A stretch of 64,000 nucleotides of DNA from Microvirga sp. SRT01 (GTDB taxonomy: Bacteria > Pseudomonadota > Alphaproteobacteria > Sphingomonadales > Sphingomonadaceae), in the NCBI GenBank assembly GCA_018139225.1, contig JAGSNX010000004.1, positions 62,001 through 126,000 on the forward strand, given 5' to 3'. A program made the translations under genes and the position numbers. The stretch's first letter is position 1. Each line of letters starts with the position of its first letter. This document shows positions 1 through 8,717 of this stretch, in pieces. The notes beneath the pieces were generated by a model that did not search any database, had not been told where the DNA came from, and saw only the letters and a list, made by a program, of their open reading frames with translations.

Positions 1-1998
1 GGCATCGCCGAGCGCCAGCCCGGCGTAATCGGCCCGCCGCCGCAGCGCCTCCGCCGCCCGACTCCACGGCAACAACTCCAGCCCGTGCGTCCGCACCCCC
101 TCCAGCAGCGCCGCCGCAATCGCCGCCGGATCGGCATTCGCGTCCGGCCCGGATTGCAGGCGCAGGCTGCCCAGCCGCCGCTCGTGCAGCGCCTGCACCC
201 CGCCCGTTGCCGGGTCGAACGTCACCGTCCGCCGCCGCTCGATCCGGTCGGCGAACAGCGCTTCGATCGTCGCAAGGTCGATCGCCGCCGCCGCCAGAAT
301 GCGCGCGCCGGACGCCGCCCCTTGCGTCTCCGCCACCGCGAGCCACTCGGCCGACGCCAGCGACGATGTCGGATCCAGCCGGAAACCGCGGCCCCCGGCG
401 GCGGCCCATAGCTCCCCCGACGCATCCCGCCGCCGCGCGACCCGGTCCGGAAAGGCGATCGCGATGCAGGTGGCGACGTCCTCCGCCGATCGATCCTCCC
501 TCGTCTTCGGCGGAGGGGTGCCGGCGCGCGCCACGTCGCTGGATCGCGCCCACCGCACCGCCAGCTTGCGCGACGCCTCCGCCTTGGGCCCACGCTCGGT
601 ACGCCAGCGTCGCCGCCGGACCTCCAGATCGGGATCGTTCCCGCCCAGCCCGCGCTCCGAGAGCAGCACCGCGACCTCCGCCGCCACCTCCGCCAGTCCG
701 CGTTCGCTCGCCCGGACCAGCATGTGCGCCAGCCGCGGCGACATCGGCATCGCCGCGATTGCGCGGCCATGCGGCGTCGGCCGGCCGTCCTCGTCCAGCG
801 CCTCCAGCAGCGTCAGGCGGGCGCGGGCCTCCGCCACCGCCGCCTCGGGCGGCGGGTCGAGCCAAGCCAGTGCACGCGGATCGGAGACGCCCCAGATCGC
901 GGTCGCGAGCAGCAGCGCCGACAGGTCCGCCTCGACGATCTCCGGCGGGTCGAACCGCGGCAGGCCCGCCGTCGCCGCCTCCTCCCACAACCGGTAGGCG
1001 ACGCCCGGCCCCTGCCGCGCCGCACGGCCAGCACGCTGCGTCGCGGCGGCCTGGCTGGCGCGCTCGGTGACGAGGCGGGTCATGCCGGCCGCACGGTCAT
1101 AACGCGGTCGCCGCGCCAGCCCGGCGTCGACGACCACGCGAATGCCGTCGAGCGTCAGGCTGGTCTCCGCGATCGAGGTGGCGAGCACCACCTTGCGCTC
1201 CGCCGAAGGCCGGATCGCGACGCGCTGTTCGGCCGGGTCGAGGCTACCGTGCAACCGGTGCAGCATCGTGCCCGCCGGCAACCGGTCGAGCCGCTCCGCC
1301 ACCCGCTCGATCTCGGCGACGCCGGGCAGGAACGCGAGCACCCCGCCCTCGTCCGTCGCCAGGGCGTGGCGAACGGCGGCGGCGACCTCGTCCTCGATCC
1401 GCTTCGCTCCGTCGCGCCCGAGGTAGCGCAGGGCCAACGGATAGCTGCGGCCCTCGCTCTCGATCACCGGCGCGGGTTGGCCCTCTGCGCCCATCAACGC
1501 CGCGAACCGCGCGCCGTCGAGCGTCGCGGACATCGCCACCAGCCGCAGGTCGGGCCGCAGCCCTGCCTGCGCATCCAGTGCAAGCGCCAATCCGAAGTCG
1601 CCGTCGAGGCTGCGTTCGTGAACCTCGTCGAACAGCACCGCGGCGATGCCGGCAAGTTCCGGATCGGCCTGTATCCGCGCAACGAAGATGCCCTCGGTCA
1701 CGACGGTGACGCGCGTCGCGGCGGAGCCTTTGCTGTCGAGCCGCGTGGCGTAGCCGAAGGTGCGGCCGACCGGCTCCTCCGCCAGCGCGGCCATGCGTTC
1801 GGCCGCCGCCCGCGCTGCCAGCCGCCGCGGCGACAGCAACAGCACCTCGCCGTCGCACCAGTCCTCCCTCAGCAGGGCCGGTGCGACGGCGGTGGTCTTG
1901 CCCGCTCCCGGCGGCGCGACGAGCACCGCGTTCGGCGCTTGCCGCAATGCCATAAGCAGGTCCGGCAACACCGCTTCGATCGGCAGGCGCTCGCTCAT
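1..1998 (-). CDS. hrpB: ATP-dependent helicase HrpB (3' end cut by window)
   Basis: DEAH-box superfamily 2 helicase of the HrpB family, probably acting on RNA. I translated the minus strand from the ATG at 1998 to the window edge and the frame stays open for 666 codons. Near the N-terminus there is a Walker A motif (APPGAGKTT), then a DEVH box followed by ERSLDGDFG, then the SATLDGARF motif III and a C-terminal helicase half with QRAGRAARQGPG (motif VI). HrpB proteins usually have about 800-850 residues, so roughly 150-200 C-terminal residues lie outside the window. The gene sits 89 nt downstream of the PEP-CTERM gene on the same strand, with a hairpin between them, so it is probably transcribed on its own. 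The physiological role of HrpB is poorly known. Confidence 0.93.
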   Translation of the reverse strand, partial: MSERLPIEAVLPDLLMALRQAPNAVLVAPPGAGKTTAVAPALLREDWCDGEVLLLSPRRLAARAAAERMAALAEEPVGRTFGYATRLDSKGSAATRVTVVTEGIFVARIQADPELAGIAAVLFDEVHERSLDGDFGLALALDAQAGLRPDLRLVAMSATLDGARFAALMGAEGQPAPVIESEGRSYPLALRYLGRDGAKRIEDEVAAAVRHALATDEGGVLAFLPGVAEIERVAERLDRLPAGTMLHRLHGSLDPAEQRVAIRPSAERKVVLATSIAETSLTLDGIRVVVDAGLARRPRYDRAAGMTRLVTERASQAAATQRAGRAARQGPGVAYRLWEEAATAGLPRFDPPEIVEADLSALLLATAIWGVSDPRALAWLDPPPEAAVAEARARLTLLEALDEDGRPTPHGRAIAAMPMSPRLAHMLVRASERGLAEVAAEVAVLLSERGLGGNDPDLEVRRRRWRTERGPKAEASRKLAVRWARSSDVARAGTPPPKTREDRSAEDVATCIAIAFPDRVARRRDASGELWAAAGGRGFRLDPTSSLASAEWLAVAETQGAASGARILAAAAIDLATIEALFADRIERRRTVTFDPATGGVQALHERRLGSLRLQSGPDANADPAAIAAALLEGVRTHGLELLPWSRAAEALRRRADYAGLALGDA

Positions 1999-2049
1999 AC
2001 GAGCGTCGCCGGCGACGGGTCGAACGGAGGAAGCAGCGGGCCGGTCATC

Positions 2050-2076
2050 GGCGCCCCATGCCACAGCCGGGGCGCC
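2050..2076 (-). terminator. GC-rich hairpin downstream of PEP-CTERM gene
   Basis: A perfect 8-bp inverted repeat (ggcgcccc at 2050-2057, ggggcgcc at 2069-2076) with an 11-nt loop lies 12 nt after the stop of the PEP-CTERM gene. No clear U-run follows on the minus strand, so termination is inferred from position and stem only. Confidence 0.4.
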
Positions 2077-2087
2077 TTAGGACAGGG

Positions 2088-2867
2088 TCAGGCGATCGCG
2101 ATGGTCGCCTTGGGACGACGGACGCGGGCGGCACCGCCGACGGCACCGATGCCGACGATCATCATGCCCCATGTGGCGGGCTCCGGCACCGCGCCGGCGA
2201 CCTCGAAGTTGTACGTCGTGCTGCCGCCGACCGTGTACAGCGTCACGTTGTCGGCAAAGGCGTGATACGCACCGGCACCGCCGCCCGAGCCGACGCTGAT
2301 CGCCGCCACGAACGAGCCGGCGGCGTACCGCTGCGCCCAGTCGGCGACGGTCCGGCCATTATTCTCGTTCCCCGCACCGACATAGAAGGAGTCGGCCAGT
2401 GTCGAGCTGTACCAGGTGTCCGGCACCGTCTGCGGCCCGTAGGCGCCGTTATACGCACCCTCCCAGATGATCTCGCGGCGGACGCCCGCACCCGCATCCC
2501 AGATGTGGAGGCGCAGCGCCGGGGTGTAATCCGGGTTGTAGGGGTTCACGGAGTCGCCGGCGATCCGCCAGTCGAAGGTCAGGCCGGTGACCTGATCGAG
2601 AGCGATCAGCGGCGTCGTCTGTGCGTTGGGATAGATGTTGCCGATCGCGAAGCGCGTCCGGGGGCCGGTCAGCTCCAGCGAACCGTTGCCGGACCGCGGT
2701 GCGGTATCGGTGATGCCGGCGGTCGCGTTCTCGCGCAGTTCGCCCGGCAGGTTCCGCCACGCAGTGTCGGTCGGCAGCACCTTTACCTCGCCGGCAAAAG
2801 CCGGGACGGACAAGGCAGTGGTGGCGATAAAGGCGGCGCGCACGGCGGCGCGAGCAAAATGCTTCAT
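2088..2867 (-). CDS. PEP-CTERM sorting domain protein, secreted
   Basis: A 259-residue exported protein of unknown role. The N-terminus is a Sec signal peptide (basic start, hydrophobic stretch, cleavage near AFAG at about residue 26). The C-terminus has the sphingomonad PEP-CTERM signal: VPEPATWGMM, a hydrophobic Gly-rich helix, then RVRRPK. In this family the tail is recognised by an exosortase/archaeosortase-type enzyme that handles proteins bound for the envelope or exopolysaccharide. No exosortase gene is in the window. The middle part (about residues 30-220) is rich in Gly, Asn and Tyr and looks like a beta-sandwich domain, but I do not recognise its family. Transcribed alone, divergent from a small hypothetical gene. 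Confidence 0.85.
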   Translation of the reverse strand: MKHFARAAVRAAFIATTALSVPAFAGEVKVLPTDTAWRNLPGELRENATAGITDTAPRSGNGSLELTGPRTRFAIGNIYPNAQTTPLIALDQVTGLTFDWRIAGDSVNPYNPDYTPALRLHIWDAGAGVRREIIWEGAYNGAYGPQTVPDTWYSSTLADSFYVGAGNENNGRTVADWAQRYAAGSFVAAISVGSGGGAGAYHAFADNVTLYTVGGSTTYNFEVAGAVPEPATWGMMIVGIGAVGGAARVRRPKATIAIA

Positions 2868-2941
2868 GATCTCAGATATCCCCCGAATCCGCCGCCCCGA
2901 TGGTCGGCGTTGACAGTTTCGTAACCATGAAGGATTTTCGA

Positions 2942-2977
2942 GAGAAGCGCTAAAGATAGTAAATTCATAAGCTTCTC
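2942..2977. promoter_or_regulatory. Inverted repeat in AT-rich divergent promoter region
   Basis: The 211-nt gap between the divergent PEP-CTERM gene and the small gene at 3079 contains an unusually AT-rich patch (about 2925-3000). It carries a perfect 7-bp inverted repeat, gagaagc at 2942-2948 and gcttctc at 2971-2977, separated by 22 nt. The arms are about three helical turns apart and could be operator half-sites. No known regulator consensus was recognised. Confidence 0.25.
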
Positions 2978-3078
2978 AATTTGGTACAGATTACCGGATC
3001 AGCGACCTGTCCTGCGATCGATTGTATTTCGATGCGGCGCCCTCCAAGGATGGGCTTTATCTATGGGAAGTCGGCGCG

Positions 3079-3366
3079 ATGGGCATTCTGGACGGCACCA
3101 TGGGACAGATTCCCGGCGGCTTCGACGCGGAGTCGCTGGCGGCCCGGGTCGGGCTGACGCCGGATCAGGTGGGTGCAGCGCTGGCAGCGCTCGGCATCGC
3201 ACAGGCCCACCCCGGCGACACCGCGGCGGAGGCGGCAGATTCGTCCGGCTTGCCGATCGAACCGCTCCGTGCGCTGCTGGAGCAGATCGGCGGCGAGGAG
3301 GTGCTGGCGAAGATGGGCGGGGTCGGCGGACTGGCTGGCGGATTGGGCGGCCTGTTCGGGCGCTGA
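3079..3366 (+). CDS. Small hypothetical protein, DUF937/YidB-like
   Basis: A 95-residue protein starting MGILDGTMGQIPGG. The ATG at 3079 is preferred over an in-frame TTG at 3022 because GGAAG lies about 9 nt upstream of it. The central part, VGLTPDQVGAALAAL, resembles the helical repeat of DUF937/YidB-like proteins, and the last 16 residues are almost entirely Gly, Leu and Val before FGR. It has no signal peptide or transmembrane helix. The function is unknown, and the family assignment rests on short-motif resemblance only. Confidence 0.6.
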   Translation: MGILDGTMGQIPGGFDAESLAARVGLTPDQVGAALAALGIAQAHPGDTAAEAADSSGLPIEPLRALLEQIGGEEVLAKMGGVGGLAGGLGGLFGR

Positions 3367-3450
3367 TCTCCGTCATGTCGCGGATATGAGGTACAGGCAC
3401 CCCGGCTGGCTTCGACGGCATTGGGTCGCTCGCGCGGAACGACCCGGCGT

Positions 3451-4464
3451 TCAGTAGGCCCGCGCCACCGCGAACTCGACCGCTTCGATCATCGCGTCCT
3501 TCGCCTGTCCGTCCGCGAAGCCGGCGATCGCGTCGATCGCGCGCCGGCCATAGTGGCGCGCACGGGCGATCGTGTCGTCGACTGCGCGGGTGCGCCGGAC
3601 GAGGTCGATCGCGTGCGCGAAATCCTCATCCGAGTCGCGGCGTCCCTCGATGGCGTCCTTCCAGAACTTGCGATCCTCGGCATCGCCGCGCGCATGGGCC
3701 AGAATGACGGGCAGCGTCATCTTGCCCTCGCGGAAGTCGTCGCCGGCGTCCTTGCCCATCGTACCGGCGTCCGACACGTAATCGATCGCGTCGTCGACCA
3801 GCTGGAACGCGATGCCCAGATTGCGGCCATAGGCGTCCAGTGCCATTTCGTCGCGATCCGATCGCTCGGCGACGACGGCGGAGATGCGACACGCGGCGGC
3901 GAACAAGGCGGCCGTCTTCGCACCGATGATGTCGAGATAGCGGTCCTCGCCCAAATCGACGCGGCGGGCGGCGGTCAACTGGTTGACCTCGCCCTCCGCG
4001 ATCACCGCGCTGGCGTTGGACAGGATCTTCAGCACCTTCAGGCTGCCGTCCTCGACCATCAGTTCGAAGCTGCGGCTGAACAGGAAATCGCCGACCAGCA
4101 CGCTGGCGGGATTGCCCCAGATGATGTTGGCGGTGCGCTTGCCCCGGCGCAGGTCCGATCCGTCGACCACGTCGTCGTGCAGCAGCGTCGCGGTGTGGAT
4201 GAACTCCACCGCCGCCGCCAGCCGGTGGTGACGATTGCCGGTGTAGCCGATCAGCCGCGCGCTCGCGAGCGTCAGCATCGGCCGCATCCGCTTGCCACCG
4301 CCCGCGATCAGGTGACCGGCGAGTTCGGGGATCAGCGGGATCTCGGACTGCATCCGGTCGAGGATCACGGCGTTGACGCTGTTCATGTCGCCGGTGACGA
4401 GACGGACCATCGGGTCGAGCGAAGGCTGCGGTCGTGAACCGAGGCGGTGGATCGTGGCGGTCAT
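3451..4464 (-). CDS. ispB: Polyprenyl (octaprenyl-type) diphosphate synthase
   Basis: Trans-prenyltransferase that extends farnesyl diphosphate with isopentenyl diphosphate to make the long side chain of ubiquinone. Both aspartate-rich motifs are visible: the first as LLHDDVVDGSDLRRGKR, the second as FQLVDDAIDYVSD, with the GGGKRMRP substrate-binding motif near residue 55. The length (337 residues from the ATG at 4464) fits the family. An upstream in-frame TTG at 4503 was rejected because it would add a poorly conserved leader. The gene is divergent from the chorismate mutase gene. Chain length (octa- versus decaprenyl) cannot be read from sequence alone, and decaprenyl would be expected in sphingomonads. 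Confidence 0.92.
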   Translation of the reverse strand: MTATIHRLGSRPQPSLDPMVRLVTGDMNSVNAVILDRMQSEIPLIPELAGHLIAGGGKRMRPMLTLASARLIGYTGNRHHRLAAAVEFIHTATLLHDDVVDGSDLRRGKRTANIIWGNPASVLVGDFLFSRSFELMVEDGSLKVLKILSNASAVIAEGEVNQLTAARRVDLGEDRYLDIIGAKTAALFAAACRISAVVAERSDRDEMALDAYGRNLGIAFQLVDDAIDYVSDAGTMGKDAGDDFREGKMTLPVILAHARGDAEDRKFWKDAIEGRRDSDEDFAHAIDLVRRTRAVDDTIARARHYGRRAIDAIAGFADGQAKDAMIEAVEFAVARAY

Positions 4465-4565
4465 CGGATCGGCACCCTCTACGGTAACCGCCGGGTGACG
4501 CAAGCCTTGCCGGGCTTGTGATACGATCCATGACGCCGCATTGAGCGCGAAACAGGGGGCACCGG

Positions 4566-4844
4566 ATGACGGACGACGTGTTGCAGGGTTATCGGAAGTC
4601 GATCGACAACATCGACGCGGCGCTGGTCCACCTGCTCGCCGAGCGGTTCAAGGTGACGCAGGCGGTCGGCCGCTACAAGGCGACGACCGGACTGCCCCCC
4701 GCCGACCCGGGCCGCGAGGAGCGGCAGGTCGCGCGCCTGCGGCATCTGGCCGAAGAGGCGGAGCTCGATCCCGAGTTCACCGAGAAGTTCCTGCGCTTCA
4801 TCATCGACGAGGTCATCCGCCACCACGCCCGGATGCAGGCGTGA
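4566..4844 (+). CDS. Monofunctional AroQ-type chorismate mutase
   Basis: A 92-residue all-helical protein that fits the PheA/TyrA-type chorismate mutase domain, which converts chorismate to prephenate in Phe/Tyr biosynthesis. It shows the expected order: an N-terminal helix with YRKSIDNIDAALVHLL, the VTQAVGRYKA helix bearing Arg and Lys active-site candidates, the loop ADPGREERQV corresponding to the D-x-x-R-E substrate-binding segment, and a final helix. There is no signal peptide, so it is cytoplasmic. Its TGA overlaps the GTG of the following thymidylate kinase gene (GTGA), so the two are probably translationally coupled although their pathways are unrelated. Confidence 0.88.
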   Translation: MTDDVLQGYRKSIDNIDAALVHLLAERFKVTQAVGRYKATTGLPPADPGREERQVARLRHLAEEAELDPEFTEKFLRFIIDEVIRHHARMQA

Positions 4845-5506
4845 CCGGGTTCCTGCTGGCGATCGAGGGTGGCGACGGCGCGGGCAAGGCGACGACCGCG
4901 GCGGAGGTCGCCGCGCAGCTCAACGCCGCCGGCCGCACCGCCACCGTCCTGTCCTTCCCACGCTACGGTGCGACGATCGGCGGCCATGTGCTGGGCGAGT
5001 TGCTGGGTAGCCGCTTGCCGCATGCAGCTTCTCCGAAAGCGGCGGCGGTGCTGTATGCGCTCGACCGGCTGGAATCCGCGGACGCGATCCGCGGTGCGGC
5101 GGCATCGCACGACGTGGTGGTGTTCGACCGCTATATCGCGTCGAACATGGCGTATCAGGCCGCGCAGGGCGCCGCCGACGACGCCGCCGACCTGATGCGC
5201 TGGATCGCGGCGCTGGAAACGGAGCAGTTCGCCCTGCCTGCTCCCGACCTGTCGGTGTATCTCGACACGCCCGTCGACGTCGCCCACGGCCTGATCCTGC
5301 GCAAGCGAAAGCGCAGCTACACCGACGAGGCGCTGGACGCGTACGAAGCCGATGGCGGGTTGCAGGTTCGTGTGCGCGCCAATTACGCGACGATGGCGGC
5401 GGGGGGCCTGCTCGGCCGCTGGGCGACGGTGCCGACGATATCGGGCGGCCTGTTGCGCACGCCGACCGACATCGCCACCGAGATCGTGGAGATGATCGCG
5501 GCCTGA
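4841..5506 (+). CDS. tmk: Thymidylate kinase, actinobacterial-like subtype
   Basis: Phosphorylates dTMP to dTDP. The 221-residue protein begins at a GTG overlapping the upstream stop codon. It has the P-loop EGGDGAGKATTA, with Ala where Ser or Thr usually follows the Lys, the dTMP-binding segment SFPRYGATIGG, the DR motif FDRYIASNMAYQ, and an Arg/Lys-rich lid region around RKRKRSYTDE. From memory the FPRYG and YALDR segments look closer to mycobacterial thymidylate kinases than to the usual proteobacterial enzyme, so this may be a second, acquired copy. No DNA polymerase III delta-prime gene follows it, although that gene is often next to tmk in proteobacteria. Confidence 0.88.
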   Translation: MTGFLLAIEGGDGAGKATTAAEVAAQLNAAGRTATVLSFPRYGATIGGHVLGELLGSRLPHAASPKAAAVLYALDRLESADAIRGAAASHDVVVFDRYIASNMAYQAAQGAADDAADLMRWIAALETEQFALPAPDLSVYLDTPVDVAHGLILRKRKRSYTDEALDAYEADGGLQVRVRANYATMAAGGLLGRWATVPTISGGLLRTPTDIATEIVEMIAA

Positions 5507-5528
5507 TCCGCCGCTCCGGCGTGGGCGC

Positions 5529-7721
5529 TCAGGCCGCCAGTCGCGCCGCGTTCCGCCCCGCTGCTTTTGCCCGGTACAGTGCCCGGTCGGCGTCGCCCAG
5601 CAAGCTCGCCGCGCTGGCATCCTCACTGAGCAGCGCGACGCCGACGCTGACCGTCACGCGAGGTCCGACCTCGACACCGCCGCCGCTCGCGGCCACCGCC
5701 GTACGCAGTTGCTCGGCGATCGCCACCGCGTTGGCGGCGGGCGCACCGGGCAGCAGCACCAGGAATTCCTCGCCCCCGAGGCGGCCGACCAGATCGGTCG
5801 GTCGCACCGCTTCCTTGGCTACCCGTGCCACGCGGCGCAGCACCGCATCGCCCGCCGCGTGACCGTACCGGTCGTTGACCCCCTTGAAATGATCGATGTC
5901 GAAGATCGCGACGGCGAGCGGCAGGCCCGCCGCCCGACTGTCGACGATCGCCTCGTCCAGTGCCGCCATCGCCTTGCGCCGGCTCGACACGCCGGTCAGC
6001 GCGTCGATGTCGACCAGCCGCAACGCCTGCGCCGCCGCGTCCTCCGCGGCGCGCTTGGCGGCTTCCAGTTCGCGGCCGGCGATCACTTGCAGCGTCACGT
6101 CCTGGAAGATGCCGAACAGGCCGATGAACACGCCGTCGGGATCGAACTCCGGCTGCCCGCGCGAGATGATGTGCCGCACCTCGCCACCCGGCCGCACGAT
6201 CCGCCCCTCGAAATCAAAGCCGACGCGCAATGCCATCGACTGGCCGACCAGCGACCCGATCCGTGGTCGCTCCTCGGGCAGGTAGAAGCGGATCGCATCC
6301 TCCGCCGTCGGCATCTCGTTCTCGGCGATGCCGTGAATGCGGAACACCTCCGGCGACCAGAACAGCGTGCCGTCCGCAACCCCCAGCCGCCAATGCCCGA
6401 CACCCGCCGCCCGCTCCGCCAGGGCGAGCAGGCGGTTGGTTTCCTGCATGCGCTTCACGGCCCGGACCGCATCGAGTTCGGCCCGGTGGCGCGCATCGAC
6501 ATCGCGGATCGAGGCGATGACCTCCGCCGGGGTGCCCGGCGCGGCATCGACGATCCGGTACGCCGCCTCCAGCCAGACATAGCTGCCGTCGCGGCGACGG
6601 TGACGATAGACGACGAGGCTCGCGTTCGGATCGCCGGTCAGCAGCCGCAGCCAGTTGGCGCGCACCATCTCGCGGTCGTCCGGGTGGATCGGCTCCATCA
6701 CCGGGGCGGCGATCACTTCCGCCGGGGTCATGTCGAGGATGCGGATGACGGCGGGCGAGATATAGACCGGATGGCCATCGTTGCTGAACCGGACGATGAC
6801 GTCGCTCGACGTATCCGCCAGCAGCCGGTGCAATCGCTCGCTGTCCGCGCACTGCCGCCCCAGCCGGTCGCGCGCGGCGAGCAGCGCCGCCAGCGGCAGC
6901 GCGGTGGCGAACAACACGACCAGATAGAATTGCAGGAAGAACGACATCTCGATGCGGCTCTGGAGCATCAGGCCCAGCGGCCCCCTCCCCATGCCCGTCA
7001 TCAGCGGCGCGACGATGGCGATGATCGCCACGCCGCTCGCGGCACCCACCGGGCCGAGGCCATAGGTCGCCGCCAGCAAGGCGACGAGCGGCAGGAACAG
7101 CAACGGGTAGGAATTCTGGGCGAATACCGCCAGCGTGACCGCGAAAACCATCGTCAACAGCCCGGCGGCTCGACGTGCGGAACCCTGACACACCGCGGCC
7201 CGGCTTTGGGGGTTGACCAGCGCGAGCATCAACAATGCCGTCGGCGTGACGATCAACATGCCCAGCGTGACGGTGACGAACCACGATGGCAGGAACAGTT
7301 CGCCCGGCTGCCCGGCCGCGATCCAGGCGATCGTCGCGCTCCACAGCGCGGCGATGACCGACGCTGCGGTAAAGGCGAGCACGTCGCGTGGAACGATGAA
7401 CGATGGTCGGTGGGGGCTCCAGTGGCGCAGCAGCGCGCTGGCCACCAGCGCCTCGGCCATGTTCGCGATCGTAAAACCGATCACGGTCGCGGCTGTCAAG
7501 CCGGCCATCGCGTTGGCAATGACGCTGCCGATCGCGGCGAAGCCGAGGCACGGCCAGCGCAGGCGGGCGGGAAGGACGATCAGCGCGGCGAACAGGATCC
7601 CGCTCGCCGGCCACATCGTGGCGACGCCGTCGGCCCCGTTGGTGAGCGCCAGCGACATTGCCGCCGCCGCCCAGTACAGGATTCCGACACCCAGCGGGGC
7701 CAGGATCGTCCGGTGAACCAC
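5529..7721 (-). CDS. Membrane diguanylate cyclase: MASE1, two PAS, GGDEF
   Basis: Makes cyclic di-GMP from two GTP. The 730-residue protein starts at a GTG with GAGGGGG just upstream. Residues about 1-285 form eight or so transmembrane helices like a MASE1 sensor domain. Two PAS/PAC segments follow (about 300-415 and 430-545; the first contains ADTSSDVIVRFSNDG), then a short coiled linker and the cyclase domain. The active-site signature is GGEEF, and RPTD lies five residues upstream at the inhibitory I-site position, so product feedback inhibition is likely. No EAL domain is present. Convergent with tmk and divergent from the hydrolase at 7833, with CtrA-like half-sites in between. Confidence 0.93.
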   Translation of the reverse strand: MVHRTILAPLGVGILYWAAAAMSLALTNGADGVATMWPASGILFAALIVLPARLRWPCLGFAAIGSVIANAMAGLTAATVIGFTIANMAEALVASALLRHWSPHRPSFIVPRDVLAFTAASVIAALWSATIAWIAAGQPGELFLPSWFVTVTLGMLIVTPTALLMLALVNPQSRAAVCQGSARRAAGLLTMVFAVTLAVFAQNSYPLLFLPLVALLAATYGLGPVGAASGVAIIAIVAPLMTGMGRGPLGLMLQSRIEMSFFLQFYLVVLFATALPLAALLAARDRLGRQCADSERLHRLLADTSSDVIVRFSNDGHPVYISPAVIRILDMTPAEVIAAPVMEPIHPDDREMVRANWLRLLTGDPNASLVVYRHRRRDGSYVWLEAAYRIVDAAPGTPAEVIASIRDVDARHRAELDAVRAVKRMQETNRLLALAERAAGVGHWRLGVADGTLFWSPEVFRIHGIAENEMPTAEDAIRFYLPEERPRIGSLVGQSMALRVGFDFEGRIVRPGGEVRHIISRGQPEFDPDGVFIGLFGIFQDVTLQVIAGRELEAAKRAAEDAAAQALRLVDIDALTGVSSRRKAMAALDEAIVDSRAAGLPLAVAIFDIDHFKGVNDRYGHAAGDAVLRRVARVAKEAVRPTDLVGRLGGEEFLVLLPGAPAANAVAIAEQLRTAVAASGGGVEVGPRVTVSVGVALLSEDASAASLLGDADRALYRAKAAGRNAARLAA

Positions 7722-7761
7722 GTATCCCCCTCGTTCGTAACGCGACTTGGCTAACCTAGGA

Positions 7762-7782
7762 CGGTTAACAAGGCGCTAACCG
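7762..7782. promoter_or_regulatory. Inverted repeat / CtrA-like TTAA-N7-CTAA site
   Basis: The 111-nt region between the divergent cyclase and hydrolase genes has the inverted repeat CGGTTA-N9-TAACCG. Within it TTAA (7765-7768) and CTAA (7776-7779) are separated by exactly 7 nt, one mismatch from the TTAA-N7-TTAA consensus bound by the alphaproteobacterial cell-cycle regulator CtrA. The position is 44 nt before the cyclase start and about 50 nt before the hydrolase start. The assignment is inference. Confidence 0.35.
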
Positions 7783-7832
7783 GCACCGCCGGGGAGCGGG
7801 ACGACCACGACACCGGAAGTAACAGGGATACA

Positions 7833-8717
7833 ATGATGCGGATCGGACGGACGGCAGTAATCGGATCGATCCTCGGCAGCCTGGCCGCGGCCTGTGCACC
7901 GATCCGTATCTTCGACGCGGTCATACCAAAGGACGGCGGCGTCGTGGCGGTCGCGCGCGATGTCGCGTTCGGCGCCGACCCCCGCCAGCGGCTGGACGTC
8001 TATGCGCCGCGGCGGGCGGGCTCGGCGTCAGTGCCGGTCGTCGTCTTCCTGTATGGCGGATCGTGGAATTCGGGGACCAAGGGGGGCTACGGGTTCGTCG
8101 GCCGGGCGCTGGCGGCGCGCGGCTTCGTGGTCGTCATTCCCGATTACCGACTGGTGCCGGCGGTGCGCTATCCGATATTCCTCCAGGACAACGCCGCGGC
8201 CGTGCACTGGGTGCGCAGCCATGTCGCGGCGCTGGGCGGCGATCCCGACCGAGTGGTACTCGCCGGCCACTCCGCGGGGGCTTACAATGCCGCGATGCTG
8301 GCGATCGACCCCCGCTGGCTGGGCAAGGATCGCGCCGCCGTCCGCGGCTGGGTTGGCCTCGCCGGACCTTACGACTTCCTGCCCCTCGACGAGGATGTGA
8401 CGCGTGAGACGTTCGGCGACGCCCCGGACCTGCCAGCAACACAGCCGGGGGCGCACGTTGCGCCGGGCGACCCGCCCGCGCTGCTGGTTACCGGCGACGA
8501 CGATACGCTGGTCCGTCCGTCGAACAGCGACACGCTGGCACGGCAACTCACCGCAGCGGGCGTCCCGGTCGAGCGTGTCCGCTATGCCGGCATCGGCCAT
8601 GCCGGGCTGCTGACGGCGATCGCCCGCCCCTTCCGCCGCCGTGCGCCGGTGCTGGCGAACATGGCGGCGTTCGCGACGCGGGTGACGGCGCCCTCGGTTA
8701 CAGCGTCCGGACGGTAA
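7833..8717 (+). CDS. Alpha/beta hydrolase lipoprotein (BD-FAE/esterase-like)
   Basis: A 294-residue serine hydrolase. The N-terminal signal ends in a lipobox (SLAAAC at residues 16-21), so the mature protein is probably anchored to a membrane. The oxyanion-hole segment is FLYGGSW, the nucleophile elbow is GHSAG, the acid is in GDDDTLV, and the catalytic His is in IGHAG near the C-terminus. This matches the HGGGW/GxSxG layout of the hormone-sensitive-lipase and feruloyl-esterase-like groups. The substrate is unknown. Its stop overlaps the 3' end of the convergent AraD1-type gene by 20 nt. Confidence 0.85.
   Translation: MMRIGRTAVIGSILGSLAAACAPIRIFDAVIPKDGGVVAVARDVAFGADPRQRLDVYAPRRAGSASVPVVVFLYGGSWNSGTKGGYGFVGRALAARGFVVVIPDYRLVPAVRYPIFLQDNAAAVHWVRSHVAALGGDPDRVVLAGHSAGAYNAAMLAIDPRWLGKDRAAVRGWVGLAGPYDFLPLDEDVTRETFGDAPDLPATQPGAHVAPGDPPALLVTGDDDTLVRPSNSDTLARQLTAAGVPVERVRYAGIGHAGLLTAIARPFRRRAPVLANMAAFATRVTAPSVTASGR

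Noticed and set aside
5709..7754. 681-codon plus-strand frame opposite the diguanylate cyclase
   Set aside because: Very high Arg, Gln, His and Asp content and no motif, while the opposite strand has clear PAS and GGEEF domains.
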